This document shows positions 62,874-64,000 of a stretch of DNA of 64,000 bases, piece after piece; the stretch's first letter is position 1; each line of letters opens with the position of its first letter. Where the stretch lies: contig VWZF01002965.1 of assembly GCA_013396755.1 (NCBI GenBank), positions 60,325-124,324 on the forward strand. Direction: 5' to 3'. A program made the translations under genes and the position numbers. The notes beneath the pieces are model-generated. The model searched no databases. It was not told the DNA's origin and saw only the letters and a program-made list of their open reading frames with translations. Source of the DNA: Sclerurus mexicanus (taxonomy: Eukaryota > Chordata > Aves > Passeriformes > Furnariidae).

Positions 62874-63505
62874 GATGTAGATATTTATATAGAAATGTCT
62901 ATATTTTCATGTGTTTCTTAGAAACAAGGATAACAACAGAATGTGTATGATCAAAGACTGTGCTTTGCATTTGATTTTAGAATGTTGGAACATCCTGCAG
63001 CAATGGCGAAGCACCTTAATATGTGATGATGCAGTTAGGGATCTCAGAGGGATTGATTCACAGGTGATCTGCGAAATCTGGAAAATCTGAAATATGTTGT
63101 TCCTTATAAATTTGCACGCAACTGATCTTAGGCAGGCAAGTAGGAGATTAATCTCAAGGGAACTGCAACTCTGGCTGGTGATGCTGTTGTTTCCAGAGGG
63201 CTATCTGGCCTATAATTTCTAGGTAGCAGTTCAGTAACTTTCTGCACTTTTTGTCTGGCACTTTGAAAAGCAATGTTATGCATTTACTCATCTAGGAAAT
63301 TAAGAGGATTTCTCCAGATTTCCTGCACAAATTGGCTTTGACTGCAATCTTCTCTAGTACTTTATGTTCTCACATATTTGTTCTGCATGTGACTCTTTGC
63401 CTTTCAAACCTCCCCATGTGCTTGGACAGGCTGTCACCCAGCCTACCTCCAGTGTAGTGGTGGCAGTTCAGCTGCATGGAAGCTTGTTATTTCCAGGATG
63501 TCCCA
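62874..63505. other. Non-coding sequence
   Basis: No gene recognised. The last part may contain further decayed CR1 sequence leading into the next entry. Confidence 0.45.
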
Positions 63506-63715
63506 GTCAGCAGTGCCCTGGTAGCCAGGAGGGACAACTATGTCCTGGGGGGGCATCAGGCACAGCATCACTGCCCAGATGAGGGAGAGGATTGTCCCAC
63601 TCTGCTCTGCACTGGGGCGGCCTCACCTGCAATATTGGGGAAATTTTGGACAGTGCAATATAGAAAAGGTGCTATGCCATTAGAGTGTCCAAAGGAGGGN
63701 AGGGATGGAGCTGCT
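63506..63715 (+). mobile_element. CR1: CR1 LINE, fragment of the ORF2 C-terminal region
   Basis: 'gccaggagggacaactatgt', 'gagggagaggattgtcccac', 'tctgctctgcact', 'cggcctcacctgcaatattg' and 'attagagtgtccaaaggagg' match, in order, the part of CR1 ORF2 just after the reverse-transcriptase core. The translated frame is broken and the copy stops shortly after 'ggagggnag', without the CR1 3' end. An undetermined base (n) at 63700 falls in it. Confidence 0.85.
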
Positions 63716-63907
63716 GCCTGTGCCACCGATGAGGTGCCCTTTCCTGCTTGATTAGGCTTTGAAAGCACACAAAGAACTCACGCCAAGGAACACCCTGACT
63801 TAAGACAATCTTGACACAGTCCACATTTCCCAACATTTGTGTCGAGCAGCCTGAGGGCCGACACTCCATTCCTCTGGCCACGCCTCCCTCCACTCCCCCT
63901 GGACACT
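63716..63907. other. Non-coding sequence
   Basis: Short stretch between the CR1 fragment and the microsatellite; no gene recognised. Confidence 0.5.
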
Positions 63908-63984
63908 CATCCATCCATCCATCCATCCATCCATCCATCCATCCATCCATCCATCCATCCATCCATCCATCCATCCATCCATCC
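63908..63984. repeat. (CATC)19 microsatellite
   Basis: 77 bases of uninterrupted CATC units, about nineteen copies, read as (GATG)n on the other strand. Minus-strand frames with a WMDG repeat come from it. Confidence 0.98.
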
Positions 63985-64000
63985 CTCCCCCCAGCCATGC

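Noticed and set aside
63672..63998. Minus-strand frames with a WMDG peptide repeat
   Set aside because: Direct translation of the CATC microsatellite.
1..64000. CRISPR arrays, operons, rRNA or tRNA genes
   Set aside because: No spaced palindromic repeats, no bacterial gene organisation and no tRNA or rRNA signature was seen by eye on either strand; tRNAscan and Rfam were not run.

Overview
The window looks like vertebrate, almost certainly avian, nuclear DNA: intergenic sequence or the inside of a large intron. The bird assignment rests on repeats. At least five fragments of chicken-repeat-1 (CR1) LINEs carry the characteristic avian 3' end (the 'ttggactcgatg...tcttttccaacct' block), and there are two copies of a long terminal repeat (LTR) recognised from avian endogenous retroviruses, with its 'gggttgaccttggct' terminus and 'ccatgggctgcagggg' motifs. 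A neoavian, possibly passerine, genome fits; the species cannot be named. Most of the sequence is AT-leaning and CpG-poor, reading frames are short and overlap on both strands, and nothing looks bacterial, plasmid or phage.

No protein-coding gene could be recognised. The long open frames are in-frame repeats (the 321-codon frame over the LTR minisatellite), low-complexity tracts, or GC-richer patches where stops are rare on both strands. Two short stretches have gene-like signals and are listed as candidates only: an acceptor/donor-bounded open segment at 2997-3145, and a TATA box followed by a signal-peptide-like start and a strong splice donor at 46669-46779.

Layout: CR1 remnants at 1-36 and 310-733; a possible Z-DNA tract near 1.1 kb; mostly unique DNA to 13 kb with one more CR1 tail (5.9 kb) and a perfect hairpin (6.5 kb); a CR1 tail running into a 147-bp pyrimidine tract (13.25-13.47 kb); unique DNA from 13.5 to 38.6 kb with several strand-asymmetric A/C-rich or T/G-rich tracts; a roughly 605-bp minus-strand LTR at 38.64-39.25 kb; GC-richer patches at 41 and 45 kb; a 1.1-kb LTR with a 39-bp minisatellite at 49.55-50.65 kb; an uninterrupted 121-bp homopurine run at 54.7 kb; a decayed second copy of the same LTR family at 57.96-58.32 kb; a short class-II-like LTR at 58.90-59.17 kb; and a CR1 ORF2 fragment plus a (CATC)19 microsatellite at the right edge.

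These elements do not form a working system; they are a record of retroelement insertion and microsatellite growth in non-coding DNA. All recognised CR1 pieces point to the plus strand and all recognised LTRs to the minus strand. I saw no convincing previously undescribed system. The items most worth checking are the LTR minisatellite, the homopurine tract, the 38.6-kb LTR promoter, and the small candidate exon at 46.7 kb.
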